A stretch of DNA of 64,000 bases from Pelotomaculum thermopropionicum SI (GTDB lineage: Bacteria; Bacillota; Desulfotomaculia; Desulfotomaculales; Pelotomaculaceae), in contig AP009389.1 of the NCBI GenBank assembly GCA_000010565.1, positions 1,488,001 through 1,552,000 on the forward strand, written 5' to 3'. Shown here piece after piece: positions 54,285-63,107 of this stretch. The position numbers and the translations under genes were made by a program. The notes under the pieces were generated by a model, which made no database searches, had not been told where the DNA came from, and saw only the letters and a list, made by a program, of their open reading frames with translations. Each line of letters opens with the position of its first letter. Positions within the stretch are counted from its first letter, which is position 1.

Positions 54285-55685
54285 CTACTTGCAGATGATC
54301 ACTGTCCGCTCTTTTTCATCCCAACTTACTGCATAACCAAAAGCCTGGGCCACATAGCGGGCAGGCAGGTAGGTACGGCCGGGAGGCAGCAGCAGCGGAG
54401 TCACGTCCATCGTTACCGGTTGGCCATTGACATACAAGATGTTTCCCCCCACGGTCAGGGTGACCGTAATGCCGTTATTTGCCAGGGTTACAGTTTGGGT
54501 AGAAGGCGACCATTCGATCCCGCTTTCCGGCACGCCGAGGGCCAGGGCCAGGTAGCGCACCGGTACAAAAGTGCGGCCGTTCTCCAGGAAAGGCGCTGCG
54601 TCCGCCTCCCTAACCTGCTTCTCCCCTTCGATGCTTACCTCATAATTTTTCTCGCCCAATTTAAACCGGATTGCCCGCTGAGGCTGTACCTTCCCTGTAG
54701 CAGCGGAACCAGCCGGATTTTTCTCCCTCAGCCGTTCAAAGACCGTTTTTCCGTAATATACGTCCGCCAGGGCCTGCAGCGCCTGTTCCGTGGCCATTTC
54801 ATTGCTCCCTGTGCCTTTTATGTGCTCAAAAGACCCGTCCGGCAGCTGGTAGCTCTGAAGCGCTGTGACCGGATTGCCGCCGGGCTTAGTCCAGTCTGCT
54901 CCGGCCGGGTCGATCCCTACCGCAATCAGCCCTGAAATGACCATGTGGCACGATTCCGGATTCGGAGCGCCCCAGGAGGAAAAGCCGCCGTCTTCTTCCT
55001 GGACCCTCTTCAGGTAGGCAGCTGCCTTTTGCACAACGGGGCTGTCATTCTTTTCACCCAGGGCGCCGAGGGCCATCAGCGCCATACCGGTGGAGTCGAC
55101 ATCGGGCTTCTGGTCCGCCAAGATCCAGTTAAAGCTGCCGTCTTCGTGCTGCTGGTCAATGAGCCACTGCCTGGCCTTTTGGGCATCCGGTATCTCAGCC
55201 CCGGCTGCATAAAGGGCCAGCACGGCCCAAATATGTGCATTGACCAGAACCTGCCCACCCTTTTCGCCCATCCCGCTGCCGTCAACATTATCGGCAAACT
55301 TGCCGTCGGAAAGCTGGGCTGCACGGATCCTCTCCACCAGGTTTTGCCCCTGGTAATCGTACGGACTCTGCCCGGCAGCCAGTAAAGTAAGCACCAGCAG
55401 GCTGTAACCGTTCAGCTCGCTGGACTGCAATTCGGCAAACTGCTTCCGGCATGACTCCTGCACCCTGGTGCCGGTAAGGTCCTGCCCGCAGCCGGCCAGG
55501 GCCACATAGCTCCACGGTGTCAGCGGACGCCCCTGTGTTCTTTCCTGCATCAGCAAATAACCGGCAGCCCGTTCCATGGCCGGCCCGGCACCGGCCGCCG
55601 GCAACGCCCGGACCGTTACGGGAGAACTGAGAAAAACAATCATTGCCATAAAAAATAAAACAAAAACCTTTTCCGCTATCCGCAT
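54285..55685 (-). CDS. Secreted transcobalamin-barrel-like protein with Cu-amine-oxidase-N domain
   Basis: 466 residues from ATG 55685, with AAGGAG upstream inside a longer frame. Signal peptide ~1-28 (MRIAEKVFVLFFMAMIVFLS). Residues ~35-320 hold prenyltransferase/squalene-oxidase-type repeats such as DGSFNWILADQKPDVDSTGM and EEDGGFSSWGAPNPES. They form an alpha/alpha barrel like the alpha domain of transcobalamin. Residues ~345-466 hold copper-amine-oxidase-N repeats (ENGRTFVPVRYLALALG; LPPGRTYLPARYVAQAFG), commonly used for wall association in clostridia. Corrinoid binding is inferred from domains and operon. Confidence 0.8.
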   Translation of the reverse strand: MRIAEKVFVLFFMAMIVFLSSPVTVRALPAAGAGPAMERAAGYLLMQERTQGRPLTPWSYVALAGCGQDLTGTRVQESCRKQFAELQSSELNGYSLLVLTLLAAGQSPYDYQGQNLVERIRAAQLSDGKFADNVDGSGMGEKGGQVLVNAHIWAVLALYAAGAEIPDAQKARQWLIDQQHEDGSFNWILADQKPDVDSTGMALMALGALGEKNDSPVVQKAAAYLKRVQEEDGGFSSWGAPNPESCHMVISGLIAVGIDPAGADWTKPGGNPVTALQSYQLPDGSFEHIKGTGSNEMATEQALQALADVYYGKTVFERLREKNPAGSAATGKVQPQRAIRFKLGEKNYEVSIEGEKQVREADAAPFLENGRTFVPVRYLALALGVPESGIEWSPSTQTVTLANNGITVTLTVGGNILYVNGQPVTMDVTPLLLPPGRTYLPARYVAQAFGYAVSWDEKERTVIICK

Positions 55686-55724
55686 TGCCTCTGACTCCTT
55701 CCTCATAATTTTTGCTGCCGTAAA

Positions 55725-56405
55725 TTAATTATTTCTTACCAGTCCCTCCCAGGTGGGCGGCGGTGTGTCCATGCTCTTGCTGTACCACCAGATCACCTTG
55801 TCACCTGATGCCACCGGTTTCTTGTCGGCGGCAACCATGGGGATTTCCTCGTTTACTTTATACATCCAGCCCGCCTGTCCTTTATTGCGCTGCCCGGCTA
55901 CAGCCTCGACAAAGCCGGCAAAGCCGGCAGATATATTGTAAGGCAAGCCCGTAGCGTCCAGGGCGCCCAGGGCCGTTGCACCCCACCTGCCCTTTTCTTT
56001 TAACTGCACGGCCGCCGGCCCGAAGAGGAGTTCTCCGTCCTTTCCCACCACCGCAACATTGACCGTAACCGCATCACTGCCCGGAGCGGACGGCAGATCA
56101 GGAGAATAGCTTTTACCGGAAACACGAGAAAAACCAGGACCGTTTAAACCATCTCCCTCTTTCCGGGCTGCACTGACAGGAGGCATTTCAGAGGAAGGCT
56201 GCGCTGAAGCTCCTGTTTCCGTAGCAACGCTGCCGCTGGTATTGCCAGAAGAAGAATTCCCGCCAGCGTTTGATTGAGCTGCAATTTCGCTGGACGCAGC
56301 CGGAGGAGCATTGCTTTTGTTAATCTTTTTTGTATAAATTGCCGGGCCCAGCAAACCGAGTAAAAGAAAGAGAGCGGGGATAATAAAAAGAATTTTTCTT
56401 TTCAT
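55725..56405 (-). CDS. Secreted DUF4430 protein
   Basis: 226 residues. Signal or membrane-anchor segment ~4-24 (ILFIIPALFLLLGLLGPAI), a low-complexity Ser/Gly/Ala linker (~30-110), then a DUF4430 domain (~112-226) with GRWGATALGALDATGLPYN and GWMYKVNEEIPMVAADKKPV, ending in GDKVIWWYS. DUF4430 corresponds to the small beta domain of transcobalamin/intrinsic factor, which closes over bound cobalamin. It may complement the barrel-only protein next door. ATG follows AAAAGGAG. Confidence 0.85.
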   Translation of the reverse strand: MKRKILFIIPALFLLLGLLGPAIYTKKINKSNAPPAASSEIAAQSNAGGNSSSGNTSGSVATETGASAQPSSEMPPVSAARKEGDGLNGPGFSRVSGKSYSPDLPSAPGSDAVTVNVAVVGKDGELLFGPAAVQLKEKGRWGATALGALDATGLPYNISAGFAGFVEAVAGQRNKGQAGWMYKVNEEIPMVAADKKPVASGDKVIWWYSKSMDTPPPTWEGLVRNN

Positions 56406-56488
56406 AACAAAACTCCTTTTTTAGAAAAGAATTGCCAGCAGGGCAGGCCTGAAGCCTGCCCCGCTCTAAAAGACAGGAAGAAAAGAGC

Positions 56489-59400
56489 TCAGAAATCAAC
56501 CAGCGCCCGGTATATCATAACCGCACATTCCGCCCTGGTCACAGTTCCATGAGGCTCAAAGGCACCACCGGGATAGCCCTTGACCAGCCCGGCCGATGCC
56601 GCCACTGCCACACTGTCTTTCGCCCAGTCTGAAACTTCACCAGCGTCGGTAAAAGGCAGTTCCGTACCGGAAGGAGATTTAAGGCCCAGTGTCCGCACCA
56701 GGACGGCAGCCAGTTCTTCCCTGGTAATGGCCCTGTCCGGACAGAAAGTACCGTCTTCATATCCTTTGAGCAACCCTTCCTTAGCTGCTGCGGTAACGCA
56801 GCCGTAATACCACTGGTTCCCCGGCACATCTTTGAAAGTCAGGCTGCCTTCTGGCGCTGGTAAGTTCAGGGCCTTAACCATGATGCTTGCCACTTCGGCC
56901 CTGGTGATCGCCCGCTCCGGCTCATAATGCTTCCCGTCCACACCTGCGATTACCCCTGCGCCGGCCAGTATCTCAACGGCATCCTGCGCCCAGCCACAGG
57001 CAGAAGAAGTCACATCGTCGAAGGACTTCTTTTCTTCCTTAACCAGCACGGTAAAATAGGAGAAATGACTTACTTTTGCCAGGATTAGCCCTTTACTGAC
57101 ATCCACCACCGCCGGGATGGCAATCCATTTGCCGTGAGTCTTGTCGTACCACGCCAGGGCCAGGTTCTCCGGCCGGGCCAGAGGAGGTAAAGCCACTTTC
57201 AGGATCAGCGTCGCCGGTACTGTAAATGTAGTCCCGTCCGGCCCGAATTTGTAAACCGGCGAGGCCATGCGGTAGTTCGCCGGCACAGGCGGCGTCCCGC
57301 TTCCTGCCGTGCTGCCCGCGCCGGAAACTGCATCCTCCTTAATAGTTATCGTTACATCACTGTTCAGGGCGCCGGCCTGAATGGAAAGGGCTACCTCGCC
57401 AAGCTTATCGGTAATGGTTGCTCCCTTTGTAGCCTCTATCTTCTGAGTCAGATCGATGATGTTCTCGGTCAGTTCTTTTTTCAGGGCGGCGATCTCGGCC
57501 CGAACCGGGAGTTTGTCGCCGCCCACAACGGCCACCGTTTTAACTGCTTCACCCAGCGGGCCCAGTTCAGTGGTATCTTGTTTCAACCCCAGTAACTGGG
57601 CTAACTTGTTCAGAGCCTCACCGGCCTCCTTCGAAGGTTGCAGGGCCGGCGGGAGGTTTTCCGTCGTTTTAGTTTCGGCTGCCACAGTAGCGGATCCCTT
57701 CAACAGGCTGTCCCAGTCAGGACTGGGGGAATTCATGTCCGTGCTGTACCACCAGATGACCACGTCTCCCTCTTTTACCCGTTTATCCTTGGCCGATACC
57801 ATGGGTACCTCCCTGTTGACCTTGTACATCCAGCCTTTCATTCCACTGTTAGCCTGCCCGGCGATGCTCTTCACAAACCCGTTTTCTTCGACGACATAGT
57901 CTAAGCCCGTGGCATCCAGGGCGCCCAGGGCCGTAAGGCCCCACCTGCCAGCCTTGCTCACGGTCAAGCTTTCCGACATGTACAACCGCTCTCCATTCAT
58001 GCCCACGACGGCGATTTTAACGGTGCACTGGTCCGGTTCAGGCACAGGCTGGCCACCGCCGCCGGGACCGCCCTGGCCGCCGACCAGGAGAAGAGCTGAC
58101 AGGGTCTCAGCCGCTCCAAAAACGTTTCTGGAGGTGCCGAAGCTGCCGTCGTCGTTCATGGTGTTGTTCAGCAGGTAGTCCACCGGGGTCAGGCCGGCGC
58201 TGTTTTTCCAGTCTGCCCCGGCCGGGTCTTTGCCCAACTTTTTCAGCGTAACTATCAGCTCGGAGTTGTCCACCGCCGGGTCGTCCCAGCCTGAGTAAAC
58301 GCCGCCGTCAGGCTGCTGCAGGCCCTTCAGGTAATCCAGGCCCTTGCTTATGGCCGCCTGCACCTGCTGGTCGTCAGCACCCGGCAGGTAGGTAAGCGCC
58401 CGGATGGCCTGGGTGGTGGACAAAAAGTCGGGATAATAATCTGTTCCAAATGTTTCTCCCCAGGAGCCGTCTTCGCCCTGCTTCGACAGAATGTACTCCT
58501 TCGCAGCAGTAGTGTCGATACTGCTGATCTTGCCGGCCTCGCCCAGGGCGATGTAGGCCCACATGTCGCTGTAGACGCTGTTCTCAAAGGACCCCTTGCC
58601 CGGGTCACCGGTTCTTTGCCGCCCGGCCAGCAGGCTTGCCAGCCGGTTCTGGCGTTCCGTACTGCCGTCCCATCTGCTTAGCGCCAGCAGGCACTGGGCA
58701 ATGGTCTTAGTCTTCGATTTTTTCACCCAGGGCGAAGCGGCGCCGGCGTAATCTTCATAACCCTTGCCGAGGGATTTTAAAGCAATCAGGGTCTCTGCCG
58801 TGGCAAAGGTGCTGTCCCACTGGGCCGGAACGGCCGCAGTGTCGGCGTCCTGGATGTCCGCCAGGTAGGTGAGGCCGTCCTTGATGGCCTGATAAACGTC
58901 GCTGCTTTGGTCGCCAGCCCCGGTAAAATAACTGAGCGCTGTAAGCACCTGGGCCGTCAGGTCCGGCTCCTCCTGGTAGTAACCGCCCCAGGCCGCCCCG
59001 GCCGGGCTTCCCCAAATATCTTTATGGGAATGCTTGAAGGTGTTGAGATAGGCCAGGGCCTTTACCTGGTCGATGTCTTTAAGCCTGCCCGCCTTTCCCA
59101 GGGCAGTCAGGACAAGCACGTCATCGTAAACATTGTCGCCGAAAAACACCTGGCCGGGAACGGAAGTGTTCGCCTGGGCAATAATAGCGTCAGCCAGGTC
59201 GTTTATTTCATCCGAACCGGGGCAAACAGCGCAAAGGACGGTCAGCTCCTTGGCGAGGTATACGGCGTCTTTAACTGTTGGGTTGGCTGCTGTAGCGGCA
59301 GCAGAAGCCATTACCGCCTCCCTGAGGGAAACACCGTTATACGTCCAGTCGCTGACAGAAAGGTCCTCGCCGGCCAGAGCCAGGGCCTCCACGCAGCGGT

Positions 59401-60013
59401 AATCGAAACCCCAGCCGTTTACATCATAGGTCATGCTCCCGCTCCGGTAGCCGTTCTTAAAGTAAGAGACGGCTAGATCAATCGAACTCTTTACCTGGTC
59501 GTAAACAGCAGTGCCTACCGTATCGGCTTTGACTGCCGCCAGCGCCTGAAGAGGCGCCTTGGTGCCGTACTCGTTGGCATACGGGCCAAAGCTTCCGTCC
59601 CCATTCTGGGTGCCGGTTATAAAAGTAATCATGCTGTTGCCGTCGCCGAGCAGGTCGGCCAGCTTTTCTATTTTGCTCTTTAAAGTCTTATTATTACTCG
59701 TATACTCCGGACTCCCCGTCCACTTCTCAGATGCCAGATCTTCCCCAGCCAGCTTTAAGACATATGCCGCAAAACCGTCAATTTTTTCCCCGTCCTGGTA
59801 TTTTTCATTTATAAATTCTACAGCCCTTTGGGCCATTTCGGCGGAAGTCAACGGCTCGGCAGAGCAAATTCCCGTAAAAGTTCCAAAATTAATAACCGAA
59901 CTTAATAAAAAGAAAATTAGTGCAGATAAGGTAAAAACCTTTTTTTTGGTTCTGGTTTTTTTAAAGGCAATATTCAAAGCATGTCTTACAGCCATAAAAA
60001 TATTTTTCGCCAA
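56489..60013 (-). CDS. SLH-anchored surface protein with prenyltransferase-type barrel and DUF4430 (transcobalamin-like)
   Basis: 1174 residues from TTG 60013 (GGAGGGGG upstream; the ATG at 60028 lies before that site). A long N-terminus with a signal helix (~30-50); prenyltransferase-type repeats in two blocks (~60-640; e.g. NGDGSFGPYANEYG, GEDGSWGETFGTDYYPD, PDGGVYSGWDDPAVDNS); DUF4430 (~662-771; GRWGLTALGALDATGLDY, GWMYKVNREVPMVSAKDKRV); a ZU5-like beta domain (~845-990); three SLH repeats (~994-1174; ITRAEVA, ITREELA, VTRAECA). It should sit on the cell surface, bound to wall polysaccharide. Barrel plus DUF4430 is the transcobalamin pair, so corrinoid capture is likely. First gene under the B12 riboswitch. 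Confidence 0.85.
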   Translation of the reverse strand: MAKNIFMAVRHALNIAFKKTRTKKKVFTLSALIFFLLSSVINFGTFTGICSAEPLTSAEMAQRAVEFINEKYQDGEKIDGFAAYVLKLAGEDLASEKWTGSPEYTSNNKTLKSKIEKLADLLGDGNSMITFITGTQNGDGSFGPYANEYGTKAPLQALAAVKADTVGTAVYDQVKSSIDLAVSYFKNGYRSGSMTYDVNGWGFDYRCVEALALAGEDLSVSDWTYNGVSLREAVMASAAATAANPTVKDAVYLAKELTVLCAVCPGSDEINDLADAIIAQANTSVPGQVFFGDNVYDDVLVLTALGKAGRLKDIDQVKALAYLNTFKHSHKDIWGSPAGAAWGGYYQEEPDLTAQVLTALSYFTGAGDQSSDVYQAIKDGLTYLADIQDADTAAVPAQWDSTFATAETLIALKSLGKGYEDYAGAASPWVKKSKTKTIAQCLLALSRWDGSTERQNRLASLLAGRQRTGDPGKGSFENSVYSDMWAYIALGEAGKISSIDTTAAKEYILSKQGEDGSWGETFGTDYYPDFLSTTQAIRALTYLPGADDQQVQAAISKGLDYLKGLQQPDGGVYSGWDDPAVDNSELIVTLKKLGKDPAGADWKNSAGLTPVDYLLNNTMNDDGSFGTSRNVFGAAETLSALLLVGGQGGPGGGGQPVPEPDQCTVKIAVVGMNGERLYMSESLTVSKAGRWGLTALGALDATGLDYVVEENGFVKSIAGQANSGMKGWMYKVNREVPMVSAKDKRVKEGDVVIWWYSTDMNSPSPDWDSLLKGSATVAAETKTTENLPPALQPSKEAGEALNKLAQLLGLKQDTTELGPLGEAVKTVAVVGGDKLPVRAEIAALKKELTENIIDLTQKIEATKGATITDKLGEVALSIQAGALNSDVTITIKEDAVSGAGSTAGSGTPPVPANYRMASPVYKFGPDGTTFTVPATLILKVALPPLARPENLALAWYDKTHGKWIAIPAVVDVSKGLILAKVSHFSYFTVLVKEEKKSFDDVTSSACGWAQDAVEILAGAGVIAGVDGKHYEPERAITRAEVASIMVKALNLPAPEGSLTFKDVPGNQWYYGCVTAAAKEGLLKGYEDGTFCPDRAITREELAAVLVRTLGLKSPSGTELPFTDAGEVSDWAKDSVAVAASAGLVKGYPGGAFEPHGTVTRAECAVMIYRALVDF

Positions 60014-60241
60014 CTTAACCCCCTCCATCTTTTTAATGCTCGTTTCGCTTTTTTACCGCTGTAATTCAAAATACTAGCTTTTTCACCTCAGCAATAGCCG
60101 AAGTTTTAAATATTTCTATCTAAAGCGCAGCATTGTTTTAAAAGAGTGCCTGGCCGGGAAAGGTCCTGGATTTTCCCGGTCAGGTGGACGGTTACGCAGC
60201 AAAATACGTAACCTCAGATTTTAGGAAGAAGGAGATCAATT

Positions 60242-60280
60242 GAAAAACCCGGCTTCCTCCGCTTGGAAGCCGGGTTTTTC
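60242..60280 (-). terminator. Terminator of the cobalamin riboswitch
   Basis: A perfect 16-bp stem, GAAAAACCCGGCTTCC (60242-60257) with its complement at 60265-60280, ending in TTTTTC on the minus strand. It lies between the aptamer and the SLH-protein gene and is the likely expression platform. Confidence 0.88.
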
Positions 60281-60348
60281 AAAGGTTTTGAACCTTTTTG
60301 TAAACGCGACTTTTAGCCCTGGCCTTTCCACGGAAGGCGGTACTAAAG

Positions 60349-60600
60349 CTACCAGGCAGGTCTCCTGACTTGTGGATCACAGCGTATCCCCCGCCTTCCC
60401 ATCCTGCACTCAACGGCACTTCACAACAACCTTTCAAACCAGCTGCCTCAGGCAAAATTTCAGGCGCCTTCGACAGCCGGGATGCCGTTGAGAATCGGAC
60501 AGTGGCATCCTGGGAGCCGCTCCCCACTTACAGTGGCCGGACCGTCCGGGATTTTCACCCGGTTCCCTTTTCACCCCCGGTAAAACCGGGAGAACCTGGT
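60349..60600 (-). promoter_or_regulatory. Cobalamin (AdoCbl) riboswitch
   Basis: On the minus strand, in order: GGTTTTACCGGGGGTGAAAA then GGGAA, GGTGAAAATCCCGGACGG, GCCACTGTAAGT, a variable arm, GGGAAGGCGGGG, and the B12 box AAGTCAGGAGACCTGCCTGG (60352-60371). Length and order match the class-I cobalamin aptamer. It should shut off the downstream corrinoid genes when B12 is plentiful. Confidence 0.96.
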
Positions 60601-60618
60601 AAATATTATTTTGCATTA

Positions 60619-60647
60619 ATTTTACATTATTTGATTTGTTTTGTCCA
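60619..60647 (-). promoter_or_regulatory. Promoter ahead of the cobalamin riboswitch
   Basis: On the minus strand TGGACA (60642-60647), 17-base spacer, TAAAAT (60619-60624). It is located ~20 bases before the aptamer and after the fmdE stop. Confidence 0.6.
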
Positions 60648-60675
60648 GCATCAAAAATTTAAAAATTCTGCAACC

Positions 60676-61284
60676 TTACCACCCGCGGGTGTAACTGCCG
60701 GCACACGGCATGCAAACAATTTTGCCGCCTTTTACTCTCGCCCTGGGCTCCATCACAGGCTCGCCGCATTCAGCGCAGAGGTGGGAGTCGAAAATGCGCG
60801 CTTTGGATGGCAGCTCTATGGTGACATGCTGTATTGTACAGAAATCATCCTCCGGCATGTCAAGAATAAAACGGGTGCGAGCGCTCTGGTGCCTTTGAAA
60901 AACCTCTTTTTCCTCCTCAGAAGCGGTACCGCCAAAAACCCTTTTCCTGACCTCCTTCATTTCCTGGTCATTGCTCCAGGCTGAACCTTTTACGGCAATC
61001 CGCACCGCCCGTCCGCTCTCGCGGCAGGCAAAGGTGTAGACCTGCTTGCCGTAGTCGCGGTAGATCAGGTTCCCTTTGCCTAAGGTGCAGCCGGTGAGAA
61101 CCTGGACTGCATCTACCCCGCAGGCGTCGTTTTCCACTATTGCTACCAGTTCCTCGTCTTGCGAGCGGATTGACTCCAGCTCTCTCAAGGCTATCCTGGC
61201 CACCCGGAAGCCGGTTGCCAGTCCTGGGCAGGAATGGCCGTGGAATTCCACCGCCCTTTCCCAGTCAGAATTTTTCATGCTCAT
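60676..61284 (-). CDS. fmdE: FmdE-family protein with C-terminal zinc ribbon
   Basis: 202 residues. EFHGHSCPGLATGFRVARIAL (residues ~13-33; core HGHSCPG) is the FmdE signature, with ENDACGVDAVQVLTGCTLGK following. The C-terminus has CAECGEPVMEP and VCMPCAGSY, a four-Cys zinc ribbon. FmdE was named from the molybdenum formylmethanofuran dehydrogenase operon; its biochemical role is not settled. It is next to a dipeptide/nickel-type ABC transporter and directly upstream of the B12-regulated operon, so metal or cofactor handling is plausible. Confidence 0.88.
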   Translation of the reverse strand: MSMKNSDWERAVEFHGHSCPGLATGFRVARIALRELESIRSQDEELVAIVENDACGVDAVQVLTGCTLGKGNLIYRDYGKQVYTFACRESGRAVRIAVKGSAWSNDQEMKEVRKRVFGGTASEEEKEVFQRHQSARTRFILDMPEDDFCTIQHVTIELPSKARIFDSHLCAECGEPVMEPRARVKGGKIVCMPCAGSYTRGW

Positions 61285-61316
61285 AAATTATCACTGCCTT
61301 TCTTTATCTTTTTCTT

Positions 61317-63107
61317 CTAGCGGTTGGCGAAGGAGCAACCGTATGATTCTTCCTGCAGCCGGGTATTAACCAACGATTTTCCCGCCTCGCAAGGCTCATC
61401 CAAAAATATTTTATCCAGGCAGCTGTGCCTGTTTTTCCCCAGATTTTCAGGCAAACTTAAAAGGGAAGGCGCTGAACTCAACAAGCTCTTCGTATAGGGG
61501 TGCAGCGGTTTATTTAAAACTTCACTGACTGGCCCTTCTTCAACAATACGCCCTTTAAGCATGACGGCCAACCGGTCGCTGACCTTTCTGGCCAGGGCTA
61601 TGTCATGGGTAATCAAAAGCATGGCCAGGCCTCTTTTTTCCTGTAAATTCAACAGAAGTTTTAAAATCTTGGCCTGAACGCTGGCATCCAGGGCTGAAGT
61701 GGGCTCGTCAGCAATCAGCACTTTTGGGTCCATCACCAGAGCCCTGGCTATGGCCACCCTCTGCACCTCGCCCCCGCTTAAATGGTGAGGGTATTTATGC
61801 AGGAAACCGTCGTCGTTTGGAAGCTCAACTTCCTCCAAAACGCGCCGCACTTTTGCCAGCCTTTCTTCTTTGCTGCCCAAGCTGTTCACATCCAGGGGCT
61901 CCCTTACCGCCTCCAGGACATTCATCCGGTGGCTCAGAGACTCCCCGGGGTTTTGAAAGATCATCTGCACCTGCCTGTAAAAGCCATTTTCCCCCAGGCG
62001 GTATTTCCCGCTATCAAAGAATACCTCCCCTTTATCAGGCTTGTAAAGTCCCATTATTGTCCTGGCCAGGGTTGTTTTGCCGGAACCGCTTTCGCCGACC
62101 AGAGCTAAAGTTTCCCCCTCATAGAGGCTTAAGTCAACTTCCCTGACAGCTTTTACCGAACCAAAAGATTTGCAGAGTTTCCTCACTACCAGCAGAGGCA
62201 CTATGCCTCCGCGATGGCAGGCAACCAGGCGGTCACCATTCTTTATAGGCACCGGTACTTCGCTGGCACAAATTTCTATGCTCTGGGTGCAGCGCGGGTG
62301 AAAGGAGCAGCCAAAAACCCCGTGAGACATCTGGCCGGGTATGCCCTGCAGGTCCTTAACTGTAGTCATATTAGGATAAGAGCGCAACAGGCCCCGTGTA
62401 TACGGGTGGCGCGGGCTGGCCAGTAAATCCTCCGTACAGCCGTATTCCACGATCCGGCCGCCGTACAGTACTGCCATTTTATCCGCCAGCATGGCGGCAG
62501 CAGAAATATCGTGGGTGATTACCAGTACAACCCTATCACCGGCTATTTCTTTAATCAGGGCAATAATCTCCAATTTTGTTATTGAATCCAGCGAAGCTGT
62601 AGGCTCATCGAGGATCAAAACCTCTGGGTTATTGGCAAGCGCCATAGCAATAAGCGCTCTCTGTTTTTCTCCACCGCTCAACTGGTGAGGATAGGCTTCT
62701 GCCCTGCGCTCATCAAGACCTACTGAAATCAACAGGTCTTTTGCCCTCCGGCCAGCCTTATCCCTATCCAAATAACCGTGAACTAAAATAGACTCTACAA
62801 CCTGGTCATAAACGTTATACAGTGGATGCAGGGCGCCTTCAACATTTTGAAAAACCATGGCGACTTCCCTGCCCCGCATCCGGCGACGTTCCTCTTCAGA
62901 AGATGCCAGAATGTTCCTGCCCTTAAAAATAATCTCACCCGTACACCTGCCTTCTGAAAGCCCCAGAACAGAAAGCCCCAGGGTAGTTTTGCCGGCACCC
63001 GACTCTCCGGTAATAGCCAAAATTTCTCCTTTGGGCAGGCACAAATTAACATCCACAAGAACCGGCACTCCGTTATAAGACACTGCCAAATTTTTAATCT
63101 CTAGCAT
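61317..63107 (-). CDS. Dipeptide/nickel-type ABC transporter, fused double ATPase (DppD-DppF)
   Basis: 596 residues with two complete ATPase domains. First: Walker A ITGESGAGKTTLGLS (~34), signature LSGGEKQRALIAMAL, Walker B LILDEPTASLD, and the oligopeptide-ABC C-terminal CSFHPRCTQS. Second: LVGESGSGKTTLARTI (~335), [26 protein letters not shown]. Usually these are separate genes. Substrate could be peptides, nickel or another metal chelate. The start overlaps the permease stop by 14 bases. Confidence 0.92.
   Translation of the reverse strand: MLEIKNLAVSYNGVPVLVDVNLCLPKGEILAITGESGAGKTTLGLSVLGLSEGRCTGEIIFKGRNILASSEEERRRMRGREVAMVFQNVEGALHPLYNVYDQVVESILVHGYLDRDKAGRRAKDLLISVGLDERRAEAYPHQLSGGEKQRALIAMALANNPEVLILDEPTASLDSITKLEIIALIKEIAGDRVVLVITHDISAAAMLADKMAVLYGGRIVEYGCTEDLLASPRHPYTRGLLRSYPNMTTVKDLQGIPGQMSHGVFGCSFHPRCTQSIEICASEVPVPIKNGDRLVACHRGGIVPLLVVRKLCKSFGSVKAVREVDLSLYEGETLALVGESGSGKTTLARTIMGLYKPDKGEVFFDSGKYRLGENGFYRQVQMIFQNPGESLSHRMNVLEAVREPLDVNSLGSKEERLAKVRRVLEEVELPNDDGFLHKYPHHLSGGEVQRVAIARALVMDPKVLIADEPTSALDASVQAKILKLLLNLQEKRGLAMLLITHDIALARKVSDRLAVMLKGRIVEEGPVSEVLNKPLHPYTKSLLSSAPSLLSLPENLGKNRHSCLDKIFLDEPCEAGKSLVNTRLQEESYGCSFANR

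Noticed and set aside
53805-54935. 376-codon plus-strand ORF across ecfT and the barrel protein
   Set aside because: It spans two conserved minus-strand genes and their gap, is rich in His/Gln/Arg as expected for an antisense frame, and has no recognisable domain.
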